The notes: generated by a model from the letters alone, not told the origin. 64,000 nt of DNA from Alphaproteobacteria bacterium (GCA_009377445.1 WHUA01000010.1:83787-147786), one strand, 5' to 3'. Positions 54,343 through 62,521 are shown, numbered from the stretch's first letter. Numbers and translations are program-made.

Positions 54343-56436
54343 CTACCAGCTCAGCCGCAGGCCGCCGTAAACGGCCCGGCCGCTGCCCGGCTCGAACACG
54401 GCGGAGCCGGCGTTGGCGGCCGCGACGACGCTGGTGCTGGCGATGTATTTCTCGCCGGTGAGATTGCGCCCGTCGACGAACAGCGAGACGTTCCGGTTGA
54501 CCGCGTAGCCCGCGCGGAAGCCGAGCAGCGCGTAGGGCCGGGTTTCCACCGTGTTCGCGTTATCGACGTAGTAGGCTTCGGGAACCCACTCGACGTTCGG
54601 CCCGGCGAAGATCCCGATCGGATGCCTGTAGAGCAGCTCCGCCCGCAGGTAGTGGCGCGGCGCGCCCGGCAGGACGTTGTCGCCCCACGCCGCGTCGCCG
54701 TCGAAGCGGAAGTCGCTGAAGGTATAGGCGGCGTTGAGCCACAGCCGGTCGGCGGCGCTGCCCTTCGCGAGGATCTCCTTCCAGAACGCCCAGCCGAAGC
54801 CCGCCTCGATGCCCTGGTGGATCGTGTCGTCCGCGTTCGTGACCTGGAAATTGCCGCCGCCGAGATCGAAGAACTGGAACTCGTTCCGGAGATGCGCGCG
54901 ATAGAGCGCAATGTCCCAGGTGAGATCCGGCTTCTCGCCGCGCGTGCCGATCTCGAAGGTGGTCGCGCGCTGCGCCTTGGTGTCGGACAGCGCGGCGTTG
55001 GTGAAGTTCAGCTCGCCGAAGGTCGGCGCCTCGCCGCTGCGCGAGACGTTGGCGAAGACCTGCCAGCCGGGATCGATCCGCCAGATCACGCCGCCCTTGG
55101 GATTGAAGAAGTCGTAGGTCCGCTTGCCCGAAGTGTCGGGCGCGGCCGCAAGCTCGTCCTCCCGCTCGCGCACCGCATGCACGAACTGCGCGCCGGCGAT
55201 CAGCGACAGGTCGCTGCGGATGTCGAAGGAATTCTCGGCATAGGCGACGGCGGTGGTGGAGCGGTCGGTCGACTGCGACAGCAGCGCGCCCTTGCTGCCG
55301 CCCGGCAGATTGACGGACTGCGTGTTGTCGATCCAGCCGCCGGTCACGTTGAGCCCGAGCGTGAGCCGGTTGGCGTATCCCGCGATGCTGCGCGCATCGG
55401 TCAGCCGGCCGAAGCCGCCGAAATCGTAATAGTCGTAGTCGAGGTACTGGAAGATCGGATGGACCAGGTGCTTGTTCACCGCGAATCCGCCGAGATCGAG
55501 CGTCGTGCCGTCGAAACGCAGCGTCGTCTTGTTGGCGATGCGGCCGGACGTGATGTTGCGCTGGTAGTCCTGCGCGAGGTTGCTCGCGGCCGCAGCCTTC
55601 GGCGACATCAGCGCCGCAGATCGGGTGACCGAGCCGGGGATCTCCTGCTCGATGTCGGCGAGATTGAAATAGAAGCGCGTCTCCGCGTCCGGGCCGAAGC
55701 GCCATCCCGCATTGCCCGACGCGCGCAGCGACTCGCCCGCGCTGTGGTCGCGGAAGCCGTCCTGCGCCGTCCACGAGCCGGTGATGAAGCCGTCGAAGAC
55801 GCCGTCGCCGCCGCCGCTGCTGGCCTGCGCGCGCCGGAAGCCGAAACTGCCGATGTCGGCGCGGCCCTGCAGCAGGTCGGCGTCGTAGCCGGTCGGCGAG
55901 ACGAAGTTGATCGCCCCGCCGAGCGCGTTCGCGCCGTAGCGGAGTCCGTTCGCGCCCTTGTAGACCTCGGTGTAGCGGAAGGCGGTCGGGTCGATCTCCT
56001 GGAAGTCGCCGCCGCCGTCGGCGTTGTTCACCGGCACGCCGTCCTGATAGAGCTGGACGCCGCGCAGGTGGAAATTGCGCGACAGGCCGGAGCCGCGGAT
56101 CGACAGCCGCGAATCCTCGCCCCATTTCGGCTGCACGAACACCCCGGGGGTATAGCCGAGCACGTCCTTGAGCGTCGACGCCTGCGTGTCGCGCCAGACC
56201 GTGTCGGGCACGACCTCGACCGCGCCCGGCGTGCGCTCGATCGCGCGCCGCGCCGCGCCGGCGGCCGGAACGGTCAGCGACTCCGGGCGCTCGCCGGTGA
56301 CGGTGATCTCCGGCAGCGTGATCGGTGTGGCTGAATCCTGCGCCGCCGCCGACGGCGATATTCCCGCCATGATCGCGGCCAGCACCGCGACCGACGGCGC
56401 CCTGTTCCGGGGCGCATCGGGTACCGCGCTTGTCAT
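54343..56436 (-). CDS. TonB-dependent outer-membrane receptor (copper cluster)
   Basis: A 697-residue receptor. After a signal peptide (ending near SAAAQD) comes a TonB-box-like ITLPEITVTGERP and the plug domain (GAVEVVPDTVWRDTQASTLK, LGYTPGVFVQPKWG, SRLSIRGSGLSRNFHLRG, ALGGAINFVSPTGYD). The remainder is the beta-barrel with the terminal Trp (GGLRLSW). It imports a scarce ligand using the proton-driven TonB system; the neighbours (YcnI/DUF1775, PCuAC, DUF2946) suggest a copper complex. The start ATG overlaps the YcnI stop (ATGA). The frame is open far upstream but that part belongs to other genes. Confidence 0.9.
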   Translation of the reverse strand: MTSAVPDAPRNRAPSVAVLAAIMAGISPSAAAQDSATPITLPEITVTGERPESLTVPAAGAARRAIERTPGAVEVVPDTVWRDTQASTLKDVLGYTPGVFVQPKWGEDSRLSIRGSGLSRNFHLRGVQLYQDGVPVNNADGGGDFQEIDPTAFRYTEVYKGANGLRYGANALGGAINFVSPTGYDADLLQGRADIGSFGFRRAQASSGGGDGVFDGFITGSWTAQDGFRDHSAGESLRASGNAGWRFGPDAETRFYFNLADIEQEIPGSVTRSAALMSPKAAAASNLAQDYQRNITSGRIANKTTLRFDGTTLDLGGFAVNKHLVHPIFQYLDYDYYDFGGFGRLTDARSIAGYANRLTLGLNVTGGWIDNTQSVNLPGGSKGALLSQSTDRSTTAVAYAENSFDIRSDLSLIAGAQFVHAVREREDELAAAPDTSGKRTYDFFNPKGGVIWRIDPGWQVFANVSRSGEAPTFGELNFTNAALSDTKAQRATTFEIGTRGEKPDLTWDIALYRAHLRNEFQFFDLGGGNFQVTNADDTIHQGIEAGFGWAFWKEILAKGSAADRLWLNAAYTFSDFRFDGDAAWGDNVLPGAPRHYLRAELLYRHPIGIFAGPNVEWVPEAYYVDNANTVETRPYALLGFRAGYAVNRNVSLFVDGRNLTGEKYIASTSVVAAANAGSAVFEPGSGRAVYGGLRLSW

Positions 56437-56957
56437 GGCTTCGGCGTCAGGCGCAGCAGCGGCGCGACCATCCGGTCGTGGGCCGCCGGCTTGCCGGGCT
56501 CGGCGGTCTCGACCCAGCGCTGCTCGCCCTGCGCGCAGGTCTGGACGACGGGAAACAGCAGCGTCGCGCCCGGCGTGTCCGGCAGCTTCAGCCGGATGAC
56601 GAACTCGTCGTAATGCTCGTCCAGCAGCTTGCCGGTCCAGACGACTTCGCGTACGGCGGCGCCGGCATGGCTGCCGTGGCCCGCGTGCGCGCCTTCCCCA
56701 TGGGCTTCGTCCTTGACGGTCGCGACCTGCCAGCCGGGCTTCGGCTGCGGCTTGACGCCGGAGGCGCCGTCCGGAATGCGGACGCGGATCGCCGTGGTCG
56801 GCGATCCTTTGCAGCCATGGCCGACGCGGAAGACGGCCTTGTAGTAGCTGCCGGCGGGCGCGGCGGCGGTTTCGAGCGTGATATGCGCGGCGGCGGGCGC
56901 GCCGGTGATGGCGAGAAGCACGGCCGGAGCGGCCATGCGCAGAAGTCGGACGGACAT
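56433..56957 (-). CDS. YcnI/DUF1775-family exported copper-binding protein
   Basis: A 174-residue protein with a signal peptide ending at PAAAH, leaving an N-terminal His (HITLET). In YcnI this His, with a Glu and a conserved Trp, binds Cu(II). SYYKAVFRVGHGCKGSPTTAIRVRIP and KLLDEHYDEFVIRLKLP are typical of DUF1775. A short His-rich insert (GEGAHAGHGSHAG) may add metal sites. It overlaps the TonB receptor start by 4 bp (ATGA), so the pair is translationally coupled. Its role in copper acquisition is inferred from the family and cluster. Confidence 0.88.
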   Translation of the reverse strand: MSVRLLRMAAPAVLLAITGAPAAAHITLETAAAPAGSYYKAVFRVGHGCKGSPTTAIRVRIPDGASGVKPQPKPGWQVATVKDEAHGEGAHAGHGSHAGAAVREVVWTGKLLDEHYDEFVIRLKLPDTPGATLLFPVVQTCAQGEQRWVETAEPGKPAAHDRMVAPLLRLTPKP

Positions 56958-57028
56958 TTCGGTATTCCTCGGAGAGCTTCGGCGGAGGACGCCGCGCCGC
57001 GCTTAAGCGGGCTGCGTCCGGGGCGAAA

Positions 57029-57454
57029 TCAACCGAGGCGGATGGGCGGCGCGCGCTGGCCGAGCGGCGGTCCCTGCGCCGGCGGCGGCAATGCCTGCGC
57101 GCCCGCGGGCGGGACGAATCCCTTCGCAAGCCCGGCGTGGACCGGCGCCATGGCCGGCTCGGGCGTCAGGAACGCTGCGCCGGACGCCGTGCCGAAGGGG
57201 CAGTCGCCATGCCCTGGCTGGCTGTCATCCTGGTCTGCGGCGGGATTGCCGGCCTCATCCACCAGGATGGATTTGCTGCCGAAGCCGGTGCAGATGACGA
57301 TCCGGACCTGCCCGTCCGCCGCCGTGGCGCGATTGGTGCCGAAATCGGGCATGTAGCCCACGGGCACGAGGGCGCGCAGCGCGAACAGCGCCAGCGTAAG
57401 CTGCGCCGCGAAACGTCTGAAAGATGCCGCCCGCCCGGATGTCATGCGCGCCAT
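57029..57454 (-). CDS. DUF2946-family protein
   Basis: A 141-residue protein. It has an N-terminal hydrophobic segment (LALFALRALVPVGYMP), a family-specific VRIVICTG with a Cys, and a Cys/His pattern in GHGDCPFG that could bind metal, and ends in a Pro-rich tail. DUF2946 genes are commonly found with copper proteins, and this one heads the cluster with YcnI, a TonB receptor and PCuAC on the same strand. Starts at 57454 and 57445 are equally possible. The exact function is unknown. Confidence 0.75.
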   Translation of the reverse strand: MARMTSGRAASFRRFAAQLTLALFALRALVPVGYMPDFGTNRATAADGQVRIVICTGFGSKSILVDEAGNPAADQDDSQPGHGDCPFGTASGAAFLTPEPAMAPVHAGLAKGFVPPAGAQALPPPAQGPPLGQRAPPIRLG

Positions 57455-57537
57455 CCTGCGTCACCCGGCGGGGCGTGTCCACGCGGGGATGCGGCTTGGC
57501 TGGCGGCGGATTGCCGCATTGGGGGCATCGCCCCCCC

Positions 57538-57831
57538 TCAATCGTCCGCGCGGTCCATGCCCTTGGCGAGGAAGCGGACGCCGATGTCGCAGCCGGTGCG
57601 GCGCAGGAACTCGCAGAAATAGACGGCGTTGCGGCCGATGCGCAGCTCGAAGGTCTGCGGCAGCGCCAAGGCGTCGAGCGGGCGCAGCTTCGCGCCTTCC
57701 TCGGAGAAGTTGATCAGCATGCAGTCCATCGTCTTCGTGCCCCGCTCGTAGACGATGATCCCGCTCTTCAGGATTTTCTCGCGCGGCAGCCGCCGCCGTT
57801 CGGCGGCGCCGCTTTTGGTGGCAGCGGACAT
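57538..57831 (-). CDS. PilZ-domain c-di-GMP-binding protein
   Basis: A 97-residue single PilZ domain. The ligand motif RxxxR is present in ERRRLPREK (near residue 12-17) and the second motif in MLINFSEEGAKLR, matching the (D/N)xSxxG signature. It should bind cyclic di-GMP and pass the signal to an unknown partner. No motility or cellulose gene is adjacent. The ATG is not preceded by a strong ribosome site. It is codirectional with the copper cluster but 83 bp from the DUF2946 gene, so a separate unit is likely. Confidence 0.88.
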   Translation of the reverse strand: MSAATKSGAAERRRLPREKILKSGIIVYERGTKTMDCMLINFSEEGAKLRPLDALALPQTFELRIGRNAVYFCEFLRRTGCDIGVRFLAKGMDRADD

Positions 57832-57899
57832 TTCGGAAGTTCTCCCCTTCGCGGCCGCCTTTGTAGCCTGCCAGTCTTTACGAGGCGTTAATGGGGATT

Positions 57900-57987
57900 C
57901 TCATCCTTCGACAGGCTCAGGATGAGGTCCAGTATATTGATATATAATGAAAAATTATCCTCATGCTGAGCCTGTCGAAGCATGAGG
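57900..57987. repeat. Family B inverted pair
   Basis: CTCATCCTTCGACAGGCTCA with GGATGAGG (57900-57927) and the reverse arrangement CCTCATGCTGAGCCTGTCGA with AGCATGAGG (57959-57987), with an AT-rich spacer between. The 354-bp gap between the PilZ gene and the next MFS gene holds this repeat and no gene. Confidence 0.85.
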
Positions 57988-58185
57988 CGGCTCGGTCGCC
58001 GGATGCAAAAGGCCTCGCGCGCGCTCCACGAGGGGGGAGAGGGAGGAGCGGCACGAGGCGCACTTCGGTCCCACAGGGAGGTCGGGACCTGTTAGGAACC
58101 TAGTCGGCATCGCGGGCATATCAAGGCCCCTGCACCGTTCCGGCCCCAGCTTGCGGCGGCGGCGGCGGCGGGCGAGAGTCGGCGC

Positions 58186-59538
58186 ATGGCGCAGGATGCG
58201 GCAGAGCTGGAAGGCGCCGGGCGGTCGGGTCTCGGCTTCGCGATGCGCTTCTACGCGCTGCTGACCGGCGACGACGACGCGCGCCTCTGCCGCGACATCC
58301 CCGAGGAGCAGTGCCTCGAGCAGCCGCGCAACTTCGCCTGGCACGTGCTGTCGCAGGCGCTGAGCCAGACCGGCGACGCGCTGTCCAATCCCAAGGTGGT
58401 GCTGCCCTGGCTGCTGGGCCTGCTGGGCGCGCCGGTCTACCTGACCGGGCTTTTGGTTCCGATCCGGGAGTCGCTGGCCCTCCTGCCGCAGATCCTGATC
58501 GGCGGTCTCATCCGCCGGTACCCGGTGCGGAAAGGCTGGTGGGTATGGAGCAGCGTGGCCGAGGGCCTCTGCATCCTGGCGATGGCGGGGGTCGCGCTGT
58601 CCGGGCTGCGCGGCGCGGCGGCCGGCTGGATCATCGTGGCGCTGCTCACCGCGTTCAGCCTGGCGCGGGGCGCGGCCTCGGTCGCCGCCAAGGACACGCT
58701 CGGCAAGACGGTATCGAAGGGCCGGCGCGGCCGGGTCAGCGGCTATTCGGCGACGGCATCCGGGATCGCCGCCGCCGCGGTCGGGCTCTACCTCGCCTTC
58801 GGCCCTGAAGCGACGCGGCCCCACTGGCTGCTCTACGCGCTGATCGCCGCGGCCGGCGTGGCGTGGCTGCTGGCGGCGGCGGCGTTCCAGCGGGTCGTCG
58901 AGTTTCCCGGCGCGATGGAGGGCGCACGCAGCCTGCGCGACCTGGCGCGCGGCCAGCTCGCCCTGCTGGCCGGCGACCGCGAGCTGCAGAAGTTCCTCGC
59001 TGCCCGCACGCTGATGATCTCGACCGCGCTGGCCGGGCCGGTCTACGTCGCGCTGGCGCAGCGCGCGATGGGCGGGGCGCTGGACGCGCTCGGCTGGCTG
59101 GTCGTCGCCTCGGGGCTGGCGGGCGCGGTGAGCGCGTCCGTCTGGGGCGCGCTGTCGGACCGGTCGAGCCGCGCGGCGATGGCGCTGGGCGCGGCCATGG
59201 CGGGCGCGCTCGGCTTCGCCGTGCTGGCCGCCCTCGCCTTCGCGCCGGGCTTGGCCGGCGGCACGGCCTTCTACGCCGCCGTGCTGTTCGTGCTCAACGT
59301 CGCGCATGCCGGCGTCCGCATCGGCCGCAAGACGCATGTGGTCGACATCGGCGGCGGGCGGAAGGCGGAATACGTCGCGCTCAGCAACAGCATCATCGGC
59401 GTCCTGCTGCTGGTCATCGGCGGCGCGGTCAGCGCCCTGCTCGCCCTCGGCCTCGAGGCCGCGCTCGCCGCGCTGTCGCTACTCGCGCTGCTCGGCGCGG
59501 TAATGGCGATGCGGATGCGGCACGCGCAGGAAGAGTGA
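58186..59538 (+). CDS. MFS transporter
   Basis: A 450-residue protein with about 12 hydrophobic segments and an unusually long cytoplasmic N-terminal part of about 50 residues (LLTGDDDARLCRDIPEEQCL). It has VGLYLAF and GALSDRSSRAAMALG (motif A-like loop) and a terminal basic tail. No substrate hint is visible. The ATG at 58186 follows GGGCGAGAGTCGGCGC. It lies upstream of brnTA but is separated by a good promoter for that pair, so is probably independent. Confidence 0.82.
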   Translation: MAQDAAELEGAGRSGLGFAMRFYALLTGDDDARLCRDIPEEQCLEQPRNFAWHVLSQALSQTGDALSNPKVVLPWLLGLLGAPVYLTGLLVPIRESLALLPQILIGGLIRRYPVRKGWWVWSSVAEGLCILAMAGVALSGLRGAAAGWIIVALLTAFSLARGAASVAAKDTLGKTVSKGRRGRVSGYSATASGIAAAAVGLYLAFGPEATRPHWLLYALIAAAGVAWLLAAAAFQRVVEFPGAMEGARSLRDLARGQLALLAGDRELQKFLAARTLMISTALAGPVYVALAQRAMGGALDALGWLVVASGLAGAVSASVWGALSDRSSRAAMALGAAMAGALGFAVLAALAFAPGLAGGTAFYAAVLFVLNVAHAGVRIGRKTHVVDIGGGRKAEYVALSNSIIGVLLLVIGGAVSALLALGLEAALAALSLLALLGAVMAMRMRHAQEE

Positions 59539-59557
59539 TAACGGGATGCCCCATCGC

Positions 59558-59596
59558 TTGACATACCCCATGAGTGTAACTACATTTCTGTAGTTA
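59558..59596 (+). promoter_or_regulatory. brnTA promoter with overlapping operator
   Basis: TTGACA (59558-59563), 17 bp, TACATT (59581-59586) is a strong sigma-70 promoter. A perfect inverted repeat TAACTACA / TGTAGTTA with a 4-bp spacer (59577-59596) covers the -10 box. BrnT-BrnA complexes are known to autorepress through such dyads. Confidence 0.7.
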
Positions 59597-59613
59597 TTTC
59601 AGGGTGAGCGGCA

Positions 59614-59904
59614 GTGCGCTGGACGTGGAATAATAACAAGAACCGCGCCAACGAGCGGAAGCACGGGCTCAGCTTCGAGACGGCCCAGCTTGCCTTCGAC
59701 GATCCGCTCGCCTTGTCCCGTTTGGATCGGACGTCCGATGACGAGCGGTGGCAGACCATCGGAATGATAGGCGGCGTCGTTGTGCTCGTCGTTCATACCT
59801 GGCCCGAGGCCGATCCGGAGACCAGCGAGGAGATCGGGCGGATCGTCAGCGCGCGAAAGGCAACTGCGCATGAAAGGAAAGCCTATGAAGAGGACGCGTT
59901 CTAA
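59614..59904 (+). CDS. brnT: BrnT-family toxin
   Basis: A 96-residue RelE-like ribonuclease toxin of the type II BrnTA system. The start MRWTWNNNKNRANERKHGLSF, with the conserved N-K-x-x-x-N-x-x-K-H-G pattern, and FDDPLALSRLDRTSDDERW and GRIVSARKATAHERKAYEE are the family hallmarks. It starts with GTG. It overlaps the antitoxin gene by 20 bp, and its promoter has a strong dyad. Brucella BrnT inhibits translation under stress; no other defence gene is adjacent here. Confidence 0.93.
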   Translation: MRWTWNNNKNRANERKHGLSFETAQLAFDDPLALSRLDRTSDDERWQTIGMIGGVVVLVVHTWPEADPETSEEIGRIVSARKATAHERKAYEEDAF

Positions 59905-60184
59905 ATCTCCGCCGTCCAAACCGCCGACGGCAAGACAAAAGGCCGAGATCAAGGCGATGAAGGCTTTGAAGGACGACGCGATCGACACGTCGGAGGCGCC
60001 GGAGGCCCGCGACTGGTCGGGCGCGAAGCGCGGCCTGTTCTACCGCCCGGTGAAGCAACAGATCACGCTGCGCCTGGATGCCGACGTCCTGGCATGGTTC
60101 AAGGACCAAGCGCGCGGCGGCCGGGGCTATCAGACGGACATCAACCGCGCGCTCCGGGAATACGTGGAGCAACGGGAAGAGTGA
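59885..60184 (+). CDS. brnA: BrnA-family antitoxin
   Basis: A 99-residue ribbon-helix-helix antitoxin. The N-terminal part binds the toxin; the C-terminal RHH DNA-binding segment reads KQQITLRLDADVLAWFKDQA with GYQTDINRALREYV, typical of BrnA. ATG 59885 was chosen because AAGGAAAGCCT precedes it; an upstream ATG at 59870 is inside the toxin gene as well. It should bind both BrnT and the operator at 59577-59596. The genes are followed by family A repeats. Confidence 0.92.
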   Translation: MKRTRSKSPPSKPPTARQKAEIKAMKALKDDAIDTSEAPEARDWSGAKRGLFYRPVKQQITLRLDADVLAWFKDQARGGRGYQTDINRALREYVEQREE

Positions 60185-60194
60185 CATCACCAAC

Positions 60195-60307
60195 CGTCAT
60201 AGCCCGATTTATTCGGGCTATCCATGGCTCGACGTTTCACACCGGCGCACTCGCATCGAACAAAGCACCCGGCGCATGGATTCCCCGCATAAAGCGGGGA
60301 ATGACGG
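60195..60307. repeat. Family A hairpin pair
   Basis: Unit 60195-60227 has stem AGCCCGAT/ATTCGGGCT-like with loop TTATT; unit 60274-60307 has stem ATTCCCCGC/GCGGGGAAT with loop ATAAA. The gap after brnA contains only these repeats and no gene. Confidence 0.8.
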
Positions 60308-60354
60308 CTTTTAGGGGAAGAGCGGAATAAAGGGGAAAGATCCCTTCTCGCGCA

Positions 60355-60546
60355 TCAATACGAGCGCGGGAGCGCGCCGCTGCGCCATTCGGACCTGTTC
60401 TTACAGCGCGCGCAGACGCGCTGGCCGGCCCACTCGCTGGGAAACTGCTTGCGGCATTTCAGGCACTGGCGCGACTTCGGATCCTCGGCGGCGCCCGGCG
60501 CCGCCATGCCCCGCTGCTTGTCGAGATAGGCGCGGTCTTCCGTCAT
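60355..60546 (-). CDS. Small zinc-ribbon-like protein
   Basis: A 63-residue protein with two CxxC knuckles: CLKCRKQFPS and CARCKNRSEW. This is the layout of a short zinc ribbon that could bind nucleic acid or a protein. It starts MTEDRAYLDKQRG. Its start overlaps the stop of the upstream 93-residue gene by ATGA, so the two are coupled. No name can be assigned; it looks like a conserved alphaproteobacterial small protein. Confidence 0.75.
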   Translation of the reverse strand: MTEDRAYLDKQRGMAAPGAAEDPKSRQCLKCRKQFPSEWAGQRVCARCKNRSEWRSGALPRSY

Positions 60547-60824
60547 GCGCGCAGCCCCTCGGTGGAAGTCGCGGCGTCGCGCAGCATCGCCGCGTCCAGC
60601 TCGCGCGGGTGCAGGACGACGGTCCGCGTCAGGGCCGCATTGCCGCTGCTCGACGGCAGGTGGACCAGCACCGAGACGCGCCGGTAGGCGATGAACGAGA
60701 TGCCTTCGATGAGCTCCTCGTCCGTCTCGACGCTGTAGGCGCCCGCCGGCAGCACTTCGTCCAGGTCGCCGAGGACGAAAGGCCGCGCGAAGGTCACCGT
60801 GTGCGTGCTGGTGCGTGTCGCCAT
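60543..60824 (-). CDS. Conserved hypothetical protein, 93 residues
   Basis: A small soluble protein of predicted beta character. It starts MATRTSTHTVTFARPFVLGD and contains LPAGAYSVETDEELIEGISF and RRVSVLVHLPSS, which suggests a compact beta-sandwich. No catalytic motif or known family is recognised. Its stop overlaps the start of the zinc-ribbon gene by ATGA, so both are in one transcript, together perhaps with the 47-codon gene at 60869. Confidence 0.7.
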   Translation of the reverse strand: MATRTSTHTVTFARPFVLGDLDEVLPAGAYSVETDEELIEGISFIAYRRVSVLVHLPSSSGNAALTRTVVLHPRELDAAMLRDAATSTEGLRA

Positions 60825-60868
60825 CTCGGCAGCGTCATCGGGAGCCGCCGAAGGCTCCCTTCCGATGC

Positions 60869-61012
60869 TCAGGACTTCGGCGCGGGCTTGGCGGCGGCCG
60901 GCGCTTTGGGCGGTGCGGGCGGCTGATCGACGAGCGGCGCGGCCTTCACGTTGCCGGCGGGCTTGTCTTTACTCGGCGCGTTGTGTGTCGTGGAGAAATT
61001 CTTGAAGGACAT
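60869..61012 (-). CDS. Small Ala/Pro/Lys-rich protein, 47 residues
   Basis: A 47-codon frame, ATG 61012 to TGA at 60869. The protein begins MSFKNFSTTHNAPSKDKPAG and ends in an Ala-Pro-Lys-rich tail (PPAPPKAPAAAKPAPKS). It is probably disordered. It lies 44 bp upstream of the 93-residue gene on the same strand. The ribosome site is weak. The MSFKNFSTxH start looks like that of small conserved proteins in alphaproteobacteria, but I cannot confirm this. The 60-160 bp beyond it, up to the family C repeat, are AT-rich and contain no gene. Confidence 0.5.
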   Translation of the reverse strand: MSFKNFSTTHNAPSKDKPAGNVKAAPLVDQPPAPPKAPAAAKPAPKS

Positions 61013-61171
61013 GCGGGGTCACTTTCATTATTGAATTATTGGCGGCAGGGATGCGCCGCTAATGTAAAAATGGTTCTGAAACAAAAATTTACAAGATGAC
61101 ATTGAGATTTATTTTAAGGAATTATTTGCAAACCGAACGGATTTTCGGCGCCGCGATGACGGCAATTTACA

Positions 61172-61280
61172 AAGTCCTCCCCCCTTGCGGGGGAGGATTT
61201 AGGTGGGGGGTCAAGGGCGTGCCGAAGACTTCGGAAGAAGTCCCCCACCCCGACCCTCCCCCGCAAGGGGGGAGGGAGAA
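61172..61280. repeat. Family C composite repeat overlapping a CDS end
   Basis: GTCCTCCCCCCTTGCGGGGG with GGATTTAGGTGGGG, then a CCGAAGACTTCGG hairpin, then CCCCCACCCCGACCCTCCC with CGCAAGGGGGGAGGGAGA. The second half is read as codons of the amidohydrolase below, whose stop at 61211 lies between the two halves. Same family as 18174 and 50991. Confidence 0.85.
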
Positions 61281-62521
61281 AAAGAAGAAAGCGCCGCGAT
61301 CTCCCGCGTGAACATGCGCCGCCCGCGCTTGAAGCTCGTCAGCGGCTGCGCGATCGTCGCGACGACCTCGGCGGGGGACTGCGCGTCCCAGACGACGAGG
61401 TCGGCGGGATTGCCCACCGCGATGCCGTAATCCGCCGCCCGCATGATGCGCGCCGCGCGGCTCGTGATCATCTCGAAGCAGACAGCGAGGTCCGCGTCCG
61501 TGCCGCGCTGCACGACGTTGGCGTACATGTTGGCGATGCGCACCAGCGAGCAGTCGCCGAAGGGCGTGAACGGGTTCATCACGTTGTTGGTCGAGATCGC
61601 GCAGTTCGCCCCAGCGGTTATTAATGCGTTGGCGTCGGCGACGCCGCGGATGACGCTGTGCTCCATGTGGCGGCCGTTGTTGAACAGGTCGGTCGCGGGC
61701 AGCACCTCGACCGCGACGCCACTGTCCCCGAGCCGCCGCCCGAGCGCCGCCAGCGCCGCGTCCGGCAGGCAGGAATATTTCGAGCCGTGGCCGATCGCGA
61801 CCCGCCCGCCCCAGCCGATCGCGTCGGTCAGTTCGCAGACCTGCCAGATGTCGAGGTCGTCGGTCGTATGACCGCCGTCGAGATGGATGTCGATATCCAC
61901 ATCGTATTCGCGGGCGAGCGCGAAGATGCGGCGGATCTGCGCCGGGCGGTCGGTGTCGTAGCGCGGCGCGCCGCCGACGACGGGCGCGCCCCGCTCGAGC
62001 GCCGCCACCACGTTCCCCTCCGCGCCCTCGACATTGGTCCACCCTTCCTGCAGGAAGACACAGGGCTGCAGGTCGATCGCCCAGGCATAGTCGCGGGCAA
62101 GCCGCTCGATCGCCTCCCACCCGCGCAGCCCCACATTCGGGTCGACCTCGACCTGGGTCCGCATGTGCGTGACGCCGTTCAGCAGGCAGCGCTCCAGCAC
62201 GGCCTTGGCGCGGGCGTAGATGTCCTCGACCGTGAAGGTATGCTTGATCGCCGCCGTGCGCTGCATGTGGTCGCGCGTGCGCCGGTCCTTCGGCGGCGCG
62301 CAGCGGTCGACGATCAGCGCCTTGTCGAGATGGAAGTGCGATTCGACGAGGCCGGGGGAGACGAAGCGCCCGCCGGCATCCACAACCTCGCCGGCGCTTT
62401 CGAGCGCCAGCCCCGGCGCGACCGCGACGATGCGCCCGCCCGCGGCCGCGATGTCGAGGCCGTCAACGACGCCGCCGCCTTCGGCCAGCCGCGCATTCCG
62501 GATGACGAGATCGTAGGCCAT
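61211..62521 (-). CDS. Cytosine-deaminase-like amidohydrolase with repeat-derived C-terminus
   Basis: A 436-residue metal-dependent amidohydrolase. Metal ligands appear in VESHFHLDKA (His62, His64), DIHLDGGHTTDD, and the Asn/Asp region ISTNNVMNPFTPFGD, as in the cytosine deaminase group that deaminates or hydrolyses cyclic amides. ATG 62521 follows GGGGAGGGCGGC; the longer frame to 62620 is rejected. The last about 25 residues (SPSPLAGEGRGGG and on) are translated family C repeat, so the original C-terminus probably ended near residue 412. Whether this tail is harmless is not known. Substrate open: cytosine, creatinine or an N-acyl cyclic compound. Confidence 0.85.
   Translation of the reverse strand: MAYDLVIRNARLAEGGGVVDGLDIAAAGGRIVAVAPGLALESAGEVVDAGGRFVSPGLVESHFHLDKALIVDRCAPPKDRRTRDHMQRTAAIKHTFTVEDIYARAKAVLERCLLNGVTHMRTQVEVDPNVGLRGWEAIERLARDYAWAIDLQPCVFLQEGWTNVEGAEGNVVAALERGAPVVGGAPRYDTDRPAQIRRIFALAREYDVDIDIHLDGGHTTDDLDIWQVCELTDAIGWGGRVAIGHGSKYSCLPDAALAALGRRLGDSGVAVEVLPATDLFNNGRHMEHSVIRGVADANALITAGANCAISTNNVMNPFTPFGDCSLVRIANMYANVVQRGTDADLAVCFEMITSRAARIMRAADYGIAVGNPADLVVWDAQSPAEVVATIAQPLTSFKRGRRMFTREIAALSSFSPSPLAGEGRGGGLLPKSSARP

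Noticed and set aside
54343..57129. A single 928-codon frame covering the TonB receptor and beyond
   Set aside because: The first about 230 codons overlap the YcnI gene in another frame and have no signal peptide; the true start is 56436.
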